Positions 28,660 through 37,514 of a stretch of 64,000 bases of DNA are shown here, piece after piece. A program made the position numbers and the translations under genes. Origin of the DNA: Pseudomonas sp. Irchel s3h17 (lineage in GTDB: Bacteria; Pseudomonadota; Gammaproteobacteria; Pseudomonadales; Pseudomonadaceae); contig NZ_FYDL01000005.1 in assembly GCF_900187505.1 (NCBI RefSeq), positions 96,788 through 160,787 of the forward strand. Direction: 5' to 3'. Within the stretch, counting starts at the first letter, position 1. Each line of letters begins with the position of its first letter. The notes under the pieces were generated by a model. It had not been told where the DNA came from and made no database searches. It was given only the letters and a program-made list of their open reading frames with translations.

Positions 28660-29973
28660 ATGAAAGTGTTGAAAGGCCAGGACATTCTGGCACTTGGTTT
28701 TATGACGTTTGCCCTGTTCGTCGGGGCTGGCAACATCATCTTCCCGCCTATCGTCGGTTTGCAGTCCGGACCTCATGTCTGGATGGCGGCGCTGGGCTTT
28801 CTGATCACCGCGGTGGGTTTGCCGGTGGTCACCGTGATCGCACTGGCCAAGGTCGGCGGCGCCATGGACGCCTTGAGCAGCCCGATCGGCAAAATCGCCG
28901 GTGGTGTGCTGGCTGCCGCTTGCTACCTGGCCGTGGGGCCGCTGTTCGCCACGCCGCGTACTGCTACGGTGTCCTTCGAAGTGGGCCTGGCACCGCTGAC
29001 CGGTGAAAGTCCGCTGGCGCTGTTCCTCTACAGTGCGGTGTATTTCCTGGTGGTGTTCTTCATCTCGCTGTACCCGGGTCGTCTGCTGGATACGGTCGGC
29101 CGTTTCCTGGCGCCGTTGAAGATCATCGCACTGGCCGTCCTCGGTATCGCGGCATTCATGTTGCCGGCGGGTGACGTTGGTCAGGCAACACCCGAATACA
29201 TCGCGGCGCCGTTCTCCCAGGGGTTCATCAATGGTTACCTGACCATGGATACCCTGGGCGCGCTGGTATTCGGCATCGTCATCGTCAACGCCATTCGTTC
29301 CCGTGGCGTCGAGTCCCCGGCCTTGATCACCCGATACGCGATCATCGCCGGACTGATTGCCGGCGTCGGCCTGGTGCTGGTGTATGTGAGCCTGTTCCGT
29401 CTCGGCTCGGGCAGCCATGAAGTGGCAGCCGGCGCGGCCAACGGCGCGGCGGTACTGCATGCTTATGTGCAACACACCTTCGGTTCCCTGGGCAGCGGTT
29501 TCCTGGCCGTGCTGATCTCCCTGGCGTGCCTGGTCACCGCGGTCGGCCTGACCTGTGCCTGCGCCGAGTACTTCAGCCGAGTGCTGCCGCTGTCCTATAA
29601 GACACTGGTGGTGATCCTGGCGGCGTTCTCGCTGGTGGTGTCTAACCTGGGCCTGACCAAGCTGATTGCGTTCTCGATCCCGGTACTGACTGCTATCTAC
29701 CCGCCGTGCATCGTGCTGGTGGCCTTGAGCTTCTGCAAAGATTTCTGGCTGGAGCAGGGCCGCATTGTCGGGCCAGTGATGCTGGTGTCGTTCATCTTCG
29801 GCTTGATCGACGCACTCAAGGGTGCGGGCCTGGCTGACTGGCTGCCGACCCAACTGGCGCATCTGCCGCTGGCTGAGCAAGGCCTGGCGTGGCTGGTGCC
29901 GTGCGTCTTCACCCTGGTGGTCGCGGTCGCTTGTGACCGTATGCTGGGCAAGCGCAGCGAAGCCCTGGCGTAA
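28660..29973 (+). CDS. brnQ: Branched-chain amino acid/cation symporter
   Basis: Inner-membrane carrier for Leu, Ile and Val (LIVCS family, BrnQ/BraB); 437 aa with about 12 TM segments. [20 protein letters not shown] then [10 protein letters not shown] is the family N-terminus, which fixes the start although no clear Shine-Dalgarno precedes it. Other blocks are [18 protein letters not shown] and [20 protein letters not shown]. Monocistronic with its own terminator; a hairpin-forming leader lies upstream. In P. aeruginosa a brnQ-type gene (braB) also follows sucD, as I recall. Confidence 0.95.
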   Translation: MKVLKGQDILALGFMTFALFVGAGNIIFPPIVGLQSGPHVWMAALGFLITAVGLPVVTVIALAKVGGAMDALSSPIGKIAGGVLAAACYLAVGPLFATPRTATVSFEVGLAPLTGESPLALFLYSAVYFLVVFFISLYPGRLLDTVGRFLAPLKIIALAVLGIAAFMLPAGDVGQATPEYIAAPFSQGFINGYLTMDTLGALVFGIVIVNAIRSRGVESPALITRYAIIAGLIAGVGLVLVYVSLFRLGSGSHEVAAGAANGAAVLHAYVQHTFGSLGSGFLAVLISLACLVTAVGLTCACAEYFSRVLPLSYKTLVVILAAFSLVVSNLGLTKLIAFSIPVLTAIYPPCIVLVALSFCKDFWLEQGRIVGPVMLVSFIFGLIDALKGAGLADWLPTQLAHLPLAEQGLAWLVPCVFTLVVAVACDRMLGKRSEALA

Positions 29974-30012
29974 TCTGCGACACCCGCCACAAGCGGGATG
30001 CGCTAAAGACCG

Positions 30013-30047
30013 AAATGCCCCGTATCAATCGATACGGGGCATTTTTT
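30013..30047. terminator. Bidirectional terminator between brnQ and delta-60 gene
   Basis: Perfect 14-base stem (30013-30026 with 30031-30044), loop AATC, T-run on the plus strand and A-run on the other arm; it serves brnQ and can serve the convergent gene. Confidence 0.88.
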
Positions 30048-30085
30048 ATGGGCGAGTGGCGCCAAAAGGGGGCGATACGACCCTG

Positions 30086-31318
30086 TTACTCTCGATAGCG
30101 CACGACCGTTGCCTGGGAGCCCTTGTAAGTGCAGTCACCGGACGCAATCGGTTTATGGTCTGGTTGCACCAGCACCGATAGCCATTGTTCGCGAGTGCTT
30201 CCAATCGCTGTTACTCGGTATCCGTTTCCATTATCACCAAACGAGGTATCGAGTTCCCCTTGCATTGTATAGCGAGCGATAAGGGAGCGTTCGCTGCCGG
30301 GGAGGCCAGTGGAGCCTGCGACAACGAGTTTATGGTCAGGGGTTTCAGCGATGGCATGCCATCGACAGGTTTGACCGGATGGGAATTCGCTAATTACCGG
30401 CTCGCCCCGGTTGAAAGCCTGATTGGGTGTGCCATCACGGTTGAACGCCGCGAGTATGCCCCTGGCTCTGGTCTGCGAACCATCCGTAGCGGGGTCCATG
30501 TGCCCGGCAATAAAAAAGCTGCCGTCATCGTGTAGCAGTAGAGCGTTTAAAGATGTTTCTCCCTCACCGACCTTGTAGCGAAAGGAACCTCCTTCTCTGA
30601 AACTGCTATCAAGCGTGCCCGTCATGTCATAACGGGCAATGTTTCCATACCTGGCCGCATCCATTCCGACAACGGTAATGAAGCCAGCGTCTGATACGTC
30701 TAGCGCGTTGCCGAAGCTCGGGTAGATTCTAAATTTGGAAACTGGCTGTCCGTCACGGCTATACACGCGGATATTGAAGTCAAATCCGGGTCCGTTTTTC
30801 ATTATGACTTCCCCGTTCGGTCCAATCGCCGTTTTGGATGTCGGGGTGTTGCTCATATTTTCAGGCGTATCTGAAGGTTCGGTTTCATCCAAAGAATAAG
30901 GGGAGGGGAAAACAACTCCGTTATCTCCATAGTTGCTGTCAGGAGAGCCGTCAGCAAGAAATCTGGCGAAGGCCAGCTGCGATGCTCCTCCAATACGATC
31001 ACCTATCAGCAGGATTTTTCCTTCCTGAAGCAGATGGGCCCCGACGACTGACAGGCTGGTTTGATCACGAAAGCTTCCTGTCACGATGCCATTGATTCCG
31101 AAATCCCTATCTGGACTGCCATCTTTACGTAACTGAGCAAGCAGAAACTTCTGCGTTCCTTCGCTGTTGACAGACCCTACGAGGAGTATTTCTCCGTTAG
31201 CCCTTATCCCGACTATGGTTAGCGGCGAACTGCCAGGCACAAAGTCGAAGGCTACGCCGTTCTCTGCGAACTCAGGGTCAAACCCCTCTTGGATGGGATC
31301 AATTTTGCGATCGGACAT
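30086..31318 (-). CDS. Delta-60 repeat (beta-propeller-like) protein of unknown function
   Basis: About 410 aa made of roughly 60-residue units whose ends read GSPDRDFGINGIV, GSPDSNYGDNGVV, GTLDSSFREGGSF, GTPNQAFNRGEPV and GELDTSFGDNGNGY, i.e. delta-60 repeats (six to seven copies), which fold as propeller blades. There is no signal peptide or membrane segment. The ATG at 31318 has GAGA at 6 bases; an ATG two codons earlier is possible. The gene is visibly richer in A and T than its neighbours and stands alone between brnQ and the DUF599 gene, suggesting accessory status. Binding partner and function are unknown. Confidence 0.8.
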   Translation of the reverse strand: MSDRKIDPIQEGFDPEFAENGVAFDFVPGSSPLTIVGIRANGEILLVGSVNSEGTQKFLLAQLRKDGSPDRDFGINGIVTGSFRDQTSLSVVGAHLLQEGKILLIGDRIGGASQLAFARFLADGSPDSNYGDNGVVFPSPYSLDETEPSDTPENMSNTPTSKTAIGPNGEVIMKNGPGFDFNIRVYSRDGQPVSKFRIYPSFGNALDVSDAGFITVVGMDAARYGNIARYDMTGTLDSSFREGGSFRYKVGEGETSLNALLLHDDGSFFIAGHMDPATDGSQTRARGILAAFNRDGTPNQAFNRGEPVISEFPSGQTCRWHAIAETPDHKLVVAGSTGLPGSERSLIARYTMQGELDTSFGDNGNGYRVTAIGSTREQWLSVLVQPDHKPIASGDCTYKGSQATVVRYRE

Positions 31319-31692
31319 GATCATTCTCGCTATCGTAAAATGAATGGAATTCCCGAGAGGCCCATGACTCGGGAGCCTATCTCAACTTACTCGGCGTTGA
31401 GTTACATGAATAGCTGTTAGAAGTGACAGCTATTGATCTGATGTAGTTCATAGTCTGAATGCATCCCTTCAGTGCTGGCACACACTGTAGTTCGTGATGC
31501 TTGTTTGATTGAGCATGTGGCTGGCGATGGCGCGATTGTGGGTGTGCCGCGTGCCTTTTTTCTCGGGAGGGCGTCGAAGCTGTACTTGTGCACTGCGCGG
31601 AAGGATCAGTCGTTGAATTTGCGCAACCGTGATATCGCGCGATCGCCTCGCATACCGTTTTTTCCTTTAGTCCACACCATTCAGGGACATGC
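31319..31692. other. Divergent intergenic region upstream of delta-60 and DUF599 genes
   Basis: About 370 AT-rich bases with a perfect inverted repeat (31409-31434) but no convincing gene. It presumably contains both divergent promoters. Confidence 0.5.
31409..31434. promoter_or_regulatory. Perfect inverted repeat, candidate operator or hairpin
   Basis: AATAGCTGT (31409-31417), 8-base spacer, ACAGCTATT (31426-31434). It lies about 90 bases upstream of the delta-60 gene start and far from the DUF599 start. It could be a regulator site or a small RNA hairpin; no T-run follows on either strand. Confidence 0.4.
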
Positions 31693-32430
31693 ATGTCGTT
31701 CATCCACGCCAACCTGATTCACCTTATCGCCGCGCTCTGGTTTGCCATCTGCTGGGGCGGCTACACCCGCTATGCATCGTGGAAGGGCCGTGACACCGCG
31801 TGCCTGGCCAGCGTACTGCACTTGTACCGCGAAGACTGGATGCGCCGCATGCTGCTGCGTGACAACCGCATCGCCGACGCCAGTGTGATCGGCAACCTGG
31901 AGCGCAATGCCTCGTTTTTCGCTTCCAGTACGCTGATTATCCTCGCCGGTATTCTCACGGTGCTGGGGGCGTCCGAGCGGGCGGTGTCGTTGCTGGCGGA
32001 CATTCCGATGGTCCAGCAGGCCTCCCAGGGGATGTCGGAAATCAAGCTCCTGTGCCTGGCGCTGGTGTTCGTCTATGCCTTCTTCACGTTCAGTTGGTGC
32101 ATGCGCCAGTACAACTTTGCCGCGATCCTGGTGGGGTCGGCACCCATGGTGGGGGAGCGTCATGTTTCCGAGCAGGAGCGCAAGGCGTTTGCCGCACGGG
32201 CGGCGCGAGTGATCTCGATGGCGGCCAACCAGTTCAACTTCGGTTTGCGCTCCTATTACTTCGGCATGACCATGCTCGCCTGGTTTGTCAGCCCCTGGTT
32301 GTTCATGTTGATGAGCGCCGGCGTGGTGCTGGTGTTGTATCGTCGGGAGTTCCATTCCGATGTGCTGGAGGTCATGGTCTATACCCCGACCGAGGCGCCA
32401 TTGCCTGAGGTGGGCAAAGAGGCGGCTTGA
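31693..32430 (+). CDS. DUF599 family membrane protein
   Basis: 245-aa inner-membrane protein with about four to five hydrophobic segments (residues 5-20, 72-92, 112-132, 195-225). WGGYTRYASWKGRDTACLAS and YREDWMRRMLLRDNRIADAS are the conserved N-terminal family blocks; SWCMRQYNFAAILVGSAP and AANQFNFGLRSYYF follow. No function is known for the family. AGGG lies 6 bases before the ATG, and a strong terminator ends the unit. Confidence 0.88.
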   Translation: MSFIHANLIHLIAALWFAICWGGYTRYASWKGRDTACLASVLHLYREDWMRRMLLRDNRIADASVIGNLERNASFFASSTLIILAGILTVLGASERAVSLLADIPMVQQASQGMSEIKLLCLALVFVYAFFTFSWCMRQYNFAAILVGSAPMVGERHVSEQERKAFAARAARVISMAANQFNFGLRSYYFGMTMLAWFVSPWLFMLMSAGVVLVLYRREFHSDVLEVMVYTPTEAPLPEVGKEAA

Positions 32431-32535
32431 TGGCGCACACCCCGCAAGTGGCAGGTTGATGAATAGCCTGCCTGTTCGTTGCTGCCAATGTTGAGTCCGG
32501 TATTTCGGGCGATCCTGCTCCAAGCCTGTATTACG

Positions 32536-32574
32536 GACAAAAGAAAACCCGCACAAGGCGGGTTTTCTTTTGTC
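32536..32574. terminator. Bidirectional terminator after DUF599 gene
   Basis: Perfect 17-base stem (32536-32552 with 32558-32574) with A-rich and T-rich flanks; shared with the convergent small lipoprotein gene. Confidence 0.93.
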
Positions 32575-32589
32575 ACGCTAAAAACTGAA

Positions 32590-32835
32590 TTAGTTCTTAG
32601 GTGCTTCCGGAGCGGCTTCTTTTGCTGCGTCTACGCTCGATTCAGCCTGATCTTTGGCGGCTTCGGCGTTTTCTTTTGCCGCTTCGTTCACTTTATCCTG
32701 AGCTTCGTTCATTTTTTGCTGGGCTTGCTCAGCAGGTTGGTTAGGCGCTTGAGCTTTGTCCTCGGATTTTTTATCGCAGGCAGCGAGACCGAGGGAAGCG
32801 GTCAACATCAAGGCAATAGCTAAAGTCTTACGCAT
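32590..32835 (-). CDS. Small Ala/Lys/Glu-rich lipoprotein
   Basis: 81 aa. A lipoprotein signal peptide with lipobox LAAC (Cys20) is followed by DKKSEDKAQAPNQPAE, then a repeated heptad-like helix rich in A, K, E and Q (NEAQDKVNEAAKENAEAAKD), expected to form a coiled coil or extended amphipathic helix in the periplasm. The composition resembles Lpp-like and stress-induced small lipoproteins, but I cannot assign it to either. GGAG-containing ribosome site upstream. Convergent with the DUF599 gene and divergent from the thioesterase pair. Confidence 0.85.
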   Translation of the reverse strand: MRKTLAIALMLTASLGLAACDKKSEDKAQAPNQPAEQAQQKMNEAQDKVNEAAKENAEAAKDQAESSVDAAKEAAPEAPKN

Positions 32836-32994
32836 GGGGTGTTTCTCCTTGTGGAAAATATCTAGTTGGCCTTTCGAACGCGGAGTCAGGGGTTAAGTTC
32901 AATGTTTCGTTCAGATATATAAGTTTGTTCTTGCGGGAACTTTTCCTAACACCCTCAACAGCTGTCCGGCGTCACTAAAAAGAGTCTTTCCCGA

Positions 32995-33471
32995 ATGACA
33001 GAAAACCCCGTTTTTGAGCGTGCAATGCGGTTTTTATCGGCACTGCGTCATTGCCAGGTATTGGGCTTGCGCGTACACAGCGTCAATCACGAAGGGCTGA
33101 CCATTACCTTGCCCTATAGCCCAGAGATCGTCGGAAATCCACAGACGGGGGTGATTCACGGCGGAGCGATCACCTCGTTGATGGACACTGCTTGCGGCAT
33201 GGCAACGCTGTGCGTGCTGCCGGAATTCGAGGTGTGCCCGACCCTGGATTTGCGCATCGACTACATGCACCCGGCCGAGCCCCATAAAGATGTGCATGGC
33301 TTTGCCCAGTGCTACCGGGTGACGATCGACGTTATTTTTACTCGCGGTTTTGCTTATCAGGACGACCCCGAACGACCGATCGCCCACGTGGTTGGGACTT
33401 TCATGCGCATGGGCAAGGGCGTCAAGGGCACCAAGGGCTTTGGCGGTGTGATCAGTGGTGAAACGAAATGA
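32995..33471 (+). CDS. PaaI-type hotdog thioesterase (first of an overlapping pair)
   Basis: 158-aa acyl-CoA thioesterase of the PaaI/YbgC-like hotdog fold. The diagnostic stretch is NPQTGVIHGGAITSLMDTACGM (shown here as two blocks, HGGAITSLMDTA and CGM), containing the HGG loop and helix residue Asp. LDLRIDYMHPAEPHKDV forms the next strand. Natural substrate unknown. It overlaps the next thioesterase by 4 bases (ATGA), so the two probably form a heteromer or consecutive activities. Confidence 0.9.
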   Translation: MTENPVFERAMRFLSALRHCQVLGLRVHSVNHEGLTITLPYSPEIVGNPQTGVIHGGAITSLMDTACGMATLCVLPEFEVCPTLDLRIDYMHPAEPHKDVHGFAQCYRVTIDVIFTRGFAYQDDPERPIAHVVGTFMRMGKGVKGTKGFGGVISGETK

Positions 33472-33920
33472 GCGATAACTTCAAGGCACAATTGCAGCAG
33501 GCCCATGAGCGTGGCGATTACGCTTCGGTGCTGCACCTGATTCCCTACGCCAAGCTGATTGGCGTCGAGTGTTCGAGGGTCGGGGATGAGTTGCTTTTTC
33601 GCCTGCCGGCCAACAAGGACAATATTGGCAACCCGCTATTGCCGGCGATTCACGGAGGCGTCATTGCAGGCTTCATGGAGTTGGCGGCGGCCTTGCATCT
33701 GCTGGTGTTCACCGGTTCCCCGGGGGTGCCGAAAATTATCGATTTCTCCCTCGATTACCTGCGTGCCGGGCAGTTTCGCGATACCTATGCCAAATGCCAG
33801 GTGTGCCGGCAGGGGCGGCGCGTGGCCAACGTGGCGATAACCGCGTGGCAGAGCACCGAAGCCGAGCCGATTGCCACGGCGCGCGGACATTTCAAGATTG
33901 AAGAACACCCAGGCCCTTGA
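33468..33920 (+). CDS. PaaI-type hotdog thioesterase (second of the pair)
   Basis: 150 aa, same hotdog fold. The HGG element is [20 protein letters not shown]; the catalytic-helix acid is Glu in FMELAA where its partner has Asp, so the two are not simple duplicates. [21 protein letters not shown] is the following strand pair. Translationally coupled to the first thioesterase gene and followed 89 bases later by htpG; the same arrangement precedes htpG in P. aeruginosa, as I recall. Substrate unknown. Confidence 0.88.
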   Translation: MSDNFKAQLQQAHERGDYASVLHLIPYAKLIGVECSRVGDELLFRLPANKDNIGNPLLPAIHGGVIAGFMELAAALHLLVFTGSPGVPKIIDFSLDYLRAGQFRDTYAKCQVCRQGRRVANVAITAWQSTEAEPIATARGHFKIEEHPGP

Positions 33921-34009
33921 AATCCGACGCTGTGCCCCCAACTCTGATGACATCCCGCCGCCACCCCTTCAGGGAGCGGCCACTGCCATCCAATCGGAGT
34001 TTGATGACC

Positions 34010-35914
34010 ATGAGCGTGGAAACTCAAAAGGAAACCCTGGGCTTCCAGACCGAGGTGAAGCAACTGCTGCACCTGATGATCCATTCGCTGTATTCCAACA
34101 AGGAAATTTTCCTTCGCGAACTGATCTCCAACGCCTCTGACGCTGTCGACAAATTACGTTTCGAAGCCCTGTCCAAGCCTGAGTTGCTGGAAGGTGGCGC
34201 CGAACTGAAAATCCGTGTGAGCTTCGACAAGGACGCGAAAACCGTCACCCTCGAAGACAACGGTATCGGTATGAGCCGTGAAGATGCGATTACGCACCTT
34301 GGCACCATTGCCAAGTCAGGCACCGCTGATTTCATGAAGCATATGACGGGCGATCAGAAGAAAGATTCGCACCTGATCGGTCAGTTCGGTGTCGGCTTCT
34401 ACTCCGCCTTCATCGTCGCCGACAAGGTTGATGTCTTCAGTCGCCGTGCCGGCCTCGCTGCGGGCGAAGGCGTGCACTGGTCGTCCAAGGGCGAAGGCGA
34501 TTTCGAAATTGCCACCGTCGACAAGGCCGACCGTGGCACTCGTATCGTCCTGCACCTGAAGTCCGCTGAAGACGAGTTCGCCGATGGCTGGCGTCTGCGC
34601 AACATCATCAAGAAGTACTCCGACCACATCGCGCTGCCGATCGAGTTGCCAAAAGAAGCCGCTGCCGTTGAAGGTGAAGAGACTCCGGCGATTGAATGGG
34701 AAACCGTCAATCGTGCCAGCGCCCTGTGGACCCGTCCGCGTACCGAGATTGCGGATTCGGAGTACCAGGAGTTCTACAAGCACATCGCCCACGATTTCGA
34801 GAACCCGCTGAGCTGGAGCCACAACAAGGTCGAAGGCAAGCTGGAATACAGCTCGTTGCTCTACGTGCCGGCCCGTGCGCCGTTCGACCTGTACCAGCGC
34901 GAAGCGCCGAAAGGCCTGAAACTGTATGTGCAGCGTGTGTTCGTCATGGACCAGGCCGAGTCGTTCCTGCCGCTGTACCTGCGTTTCATCAAGGGTGTGG
35001 TCGACTCCAACGACCTGTCGCTGAACGTGTCGCGGGAAATCCTGCAGAAAGACCCGATCATCGATTCGATGAAGTCGGCGCTGACCAAGCGCGTGCTGGA
35101 CATGCTGGAAAAACTGGCGAAGAACGAGCCTGAGCAATACAAGGGCTTCTGGAAGAACTTCGGTCAGGTCATGAAAGAAGGCCCGGCTGAAGATTTCGCC
35201 AACAAGGAAAAAATCGCTGGCCTGCTGCGTTTTGCCTCCACTCAGGGCACCGACGGCGAGCAGGTTGTAGGCCTGGCTGACTACCTGGCTCGCGCCAAGG
35301 AAGGTCAGGACAAGATCTATTACCTCACCGGTGAAACCTACGCACAGGTCAAGAACAGCCCGCACCTGGAAGTCTTCCGCAAGAAAGGCATCGAAGTGCT
35401 GCTGCTGACCGACCGTATCGACGAGTGGCTGATGAGCTACCTCAGCGACTTCGACGGCAAGAGCTTTGTCGACGTGGCACGCGGTGACCTCGACCTGGGC
35501 AACCTGGACTCGGAAGAGGACAAGAAAGCCGCGGAAGAAGTCGCCAAGTCCAAGGAAGGTCTGGTCGAGCGGATCAAGACCGCGTTGGGTGACAACGTTG
35601 CCGAAGTGCGGGTTTCCCACCGTCTGACCGATTCCCCGGCGATTCTGGCCATCGGTGAGCAGGACCTGGGCTTGCAGATGCGTCAGATCCTGGAAGCCAG
35701 CGGTCAGAAAGTGCCGGACTCCAAGCCGATTTTCGAATTCAACCCGGCTCACCCGCTGATCGAGAAGCTTGACGGTGAGCAGAGCGAAGAGCGTTTTGGC
35801 GACCTGTCGCACATCCTCTTCGATCAGGCAGCCCTGGCTGCCGGCGACAGCTTGAAAGACCCGGCCGCCTATGTGCGCCGGCTGAACAAGTTGCTGGTTG
35901 AACTGTCGGTTTAA
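34010..35914 (+). CDS. htpG: Chaperone HtpG (bacterial Hsp90)
   Basis: ATP-dependent cytoplasmic chaperone; 634 aa, the usual length. GHKL ATPase blocks are present: [40 protein letters not shown], and [20 protein letters not shown]. The middle domain has [20 protein letters not shown] with the gamma-phosphate-sensing Arg region [38 protein letters not shown] is the family start. GGAG is at 33996; an ATG two codons earlier is an alternative. Its terminator has been split by a repeat insertion. Confidence 0.98.
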   Translation: MSVETQKETLGFQTEVKQLLHLMIHSLYSNKEIFLRELISNASDAVDKLRFEALSKPELLEGGAELKIRVSFDKDAKTVTLEDNGIGMSREDAITHLGTIAKSGTADFMKHMTGDQKKDSHLIGQFGVGFYSAFIVADKVDVFSRRAGLAAGEGVHWSSKGEGDFEIATVDKADRGTRIVLHLKSAEDEFADGWRLRNIIKKYSDHIALPIELPKEAAAVEGEETPAIEWETVNRASALWTRPRTEIADSEYQEFYKHIAHDFENPLSWSHNKVEGKLEYSSLLYVPARAPFDLYQREAPKGLKLYVQRVFVMDQAESFLPLYLRFIKGVVDSNDLSLNVSREILQKDPIIDSMKSALTKRVLDMLEKLAKNEPEQYKGFWKNFGQVMKEGPAEDFANKEKIAGLLRFASTQGTDGEQVVGLADYLARAKEGQDKIYYLTGETYAQVKNSPHLEVFRKKGIEVLLLTDRIDEWLMSYLSDFDGKSFVDVARGDLDLGNLDSEEDKKAAEEVAKSKEGLVERIKTALGDNVAEVRVSHRLTDSPAILAIGEQDLGLQMRQILEASGQKVPDSKPIFEFNPAHPLIEKLDGEQSEERFGDLSHILFDQAALAAGDSLKDPAAYVRRLNKLLVELSV

Positions 35915-35925
35915 CCGCGTTGTAG

Positions 35926-36127
35926 AAAAACCCGCTTCGGCGCAATGCTGTTCAGTTAAGGTGATGAGGTCGCAATTGTAGGAGCGAGCTAGCTCGCGAT
36001 GGACGTTAACGATTACGCGTACTTTCTGAGTAATCACGTAGTTCTTGAGTTCATCGCGAGCGCGCTCGCTCCTACAAAGGTCGGCGTTCGCTTAATTGAA
36101 CAGCATTGCTGCTTCGGCGGGTTTTTT
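35926..36127 (+). terminator. htpG terminator, split by the MITE-like insertion
   Basis: Left half AAAAACCCGCTTCGGCG (35926-35942), right half GCTTCGGCGGGTTTTTT (36111-36127). The halves can still pair with the element's inverted repeats extending the stem, giving a very long hairpin that ends in a T-run. Confidence 0.7.
35942..36109. mobile_element. MITE-like element carrying a REPIN, inserted in the htpG terminator
   Basis: Terminal inverted repeats GCAATGCTGTTCAGTTAAG (35942-35960) and CTTAATTGAACAGCATTGC (36091-36109) differ at one base. Inside is a second palindromic doublet (35977-36076) with TGTAGGAGCGAGC/GCTCGCTCCTACA ends. The direct repeat GCTTCGGCG flanks the insertion (35934-35942 and 36111-36119). 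Deleting the element plus one repeat copy regenerates a textbook terminator, AAAAACCCGC-TTCG-GCGGGTTTTTT in three parts. No coding capacity, so movement would need a transposase in trans. Confidence 0.75.
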
Positions 36128-36157
36128 CATTCTGGTGTTTCTTTACGGGAGTGAGTC

Positions 36158-36886
36158 ATGAGTCAAATCACTGTGCGTTCCGTGGTCTATCAGGTTGATG
36201 GCAAGTCGTATGAAAGTCGTCTGGCGTTCGATGCCAGCCATTCGGGTGCGCGTCCAGGCCTGTTGATGGCGCCGAACTGGATGGGGGTCGGCGCCGGTGC
36301 CGAGGAAATCGCCAAGTCCGTCGCGTCCAAGGGCTACGTGGTGTTGATCGCGGACCTCTACGGCCAAGCGGTTCGCCCGCAGAACAACGATGAGGCTGGC
36401 GCGGCGATGATGCCGCTGAAGAATGACCGCCCATTGCTGCGCAAGCGCATGCAAGCGGCATTCGAACAGCTGCAGAGCCAGGGCGAGGCGGCGGTCGATA
36501 CGTCGAAGCTGGCCACGTTCGGCTTTTGCTTCGGCGGTTGCTGCGCATTGGAATTCGCCCGTACCGGCGCGCCATTGAAAGCGGCTGTGTCGTTCCACGG
36601 TACCCTCGATACGCCGAACGTCAACGATGCGAAAAACATCAAGGGATCGGTGCTGGTGTTGCATGGTGCCGCCGATCCATTGGTGCCCAGGGAGCAGTTG
36701 CCGGCATTCGAGGCTGAGATGAATGCTGCAGGCCTGGATTGGCAGTTGTTGAGTTATGGTGGGGCGGTGCATTCCTTTACGGATCCCCATGCGAATGTGC
36801 CGGGGATGATGATGTATGACGCGAAGGTCGCCGGTCGTGCGTTTACTTCGATGCATAACCTGTTGGATGAGGTGTTCAAGGGCTGA
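36158..36886 (+). CDS. Dienelactone hydrolase family protein
   Basis: 242-aa cytoplasmic alpha/beta hydrolase. The nucleophile elbow is GFCFGGCCALEF with the expected Cys instead of Ser, the acid is Asp in HGAADPLVPREQL, and the His is in YGGAVHSFTDPHAN near 205. True dienelactone hydrolases open cis-dienelactone in chlorocatechol degradation, but members outside such operons have broad or unknown substrates, and there is no catabolic gene nearby. GGGAG precedes the ATG. Follows htpG but is separated by the inserted element. Confidence 0.9.
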   Translation: MSQITVRSVVYQVDGKSYESRLAFDASHSGARPGLLMAPNWMGVGAGAEEIAKSVASKGYVVLIADLYGQAVRPQNNDEAGAAMMPLKNDRPLLRKRMQAAFEQLQSQGEAAVDTSKLATFGFCFGGCCALEFARTGAPLKAAVSFHGTLDTPNVNDAKNIKGSVLVLHGAADPLVPREQLPAFEAEMNAAGLDWQLLSYGGAVHSFTDPHANVPGMMMYDAKVAGRAFTSMHNLLDEVFKG

Positions 36887-36936
36887 GGCGTTGTTTGCGG
36901 GTGGCCGGCTCTTGTGGGGGGGCAGTCGATCCCCTT

Positions 36937-37060
36937 GTGGGCTTGCCAGCGAAGGCGGCCTGGCAGCCAACCATTTTCTCGCGTAGGTACACCTGTGGGA
37001 GCGGGCTTGCCCGCGAAGGCGGCCTGACAGCCGACCATTCTCTTGCAGGTGCGGTGTACA
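36937..37060. repeat. Two tandem copies of a 64-base REP-type unit
   Basis: The block GGGCTTGCC-GCGAAGGCGGCCTG-CAGCC-ACCATT occurs at about 36939 and again 64 bases later at about 37003, with a few substitutions. Part of the GTGGGAGCGGGCTTGCCCGCG REP family. Confidence 0.6.
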
Positions 37061-37240
37061 TATCCGTTGCTGCGGTCATGGCGGCTGGCGGTTTCGCCCG
37101 ACGGCGACTCACTTTTTTTACAAGCGCCTAAAAAAAGTAAGCAAAAAAACGCTTCGCCCCGAGCGTCCGGCCCCTCGCCGAGGCTCGGGGTTCCCTCGCT
37201 TCGGCATTCCTCAGGGGGCATCGCCCTCCGGTCGGCTTCG
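37056..37240 (+). repeat. Interspersed intergenic repeat (GTACATATCCG type)
   Basis: Starts GTACATATCCGTTGCTGCGG, passes through GGTTTCGCCCGACGGCGACT, CACTTTTTTTACAAG and AAAAAAAGTAAGCAAAA, and ends in a GC-rich block. Opposite-orientation relative at 14905-15078. End point approximate. Confidence 0.55.
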
Positions 37241-37514
37241 CTCGACCTCCATGCGATGTCCTCGACTGGGTCGAGGGGCGCTGCGCGCCATTCCCCTGAT
37301 GAACGCCTGCGCTCGGCCTACCGATGGGGCGGGTGAATCAAAAGCCAAAGCAAGATCAAGAGCGGCAGGCGAGCTAACGCTCGGCCTGTTGAGTGGTGGG
37401 AGAGCAAAGCAAAGCAAAGCCAAAAGCTGAACTTTCGGAGAGTGGTGGGGCTTTCTGGTGGTTGTGGATTTGGCCGTCCGACGACCGTTGCGCTTGGGTT
37501 TGTCGGGGGTGATT

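Larger units (their letters stand above)
36887..37514. other. Repeat-filled non-coding stretch before the pirin gene
   Basis: About 630 bases of stacked repeat fragments: a 64-base tandem (36937-37060), an interspersed GTACATATCCG-type repeat (37056-37240) and low-complexity AAAGC runs near 37400-37425. Open frames on both strands have no protein-family character. Confidence 0.6.

Noticed and set aside
36754..37336. Hypothetical proteins around 37 kb on both strands
   Set aside because: Frames run through stacked repeats and into the dienelactone hydrolase gene; no protein-family character.
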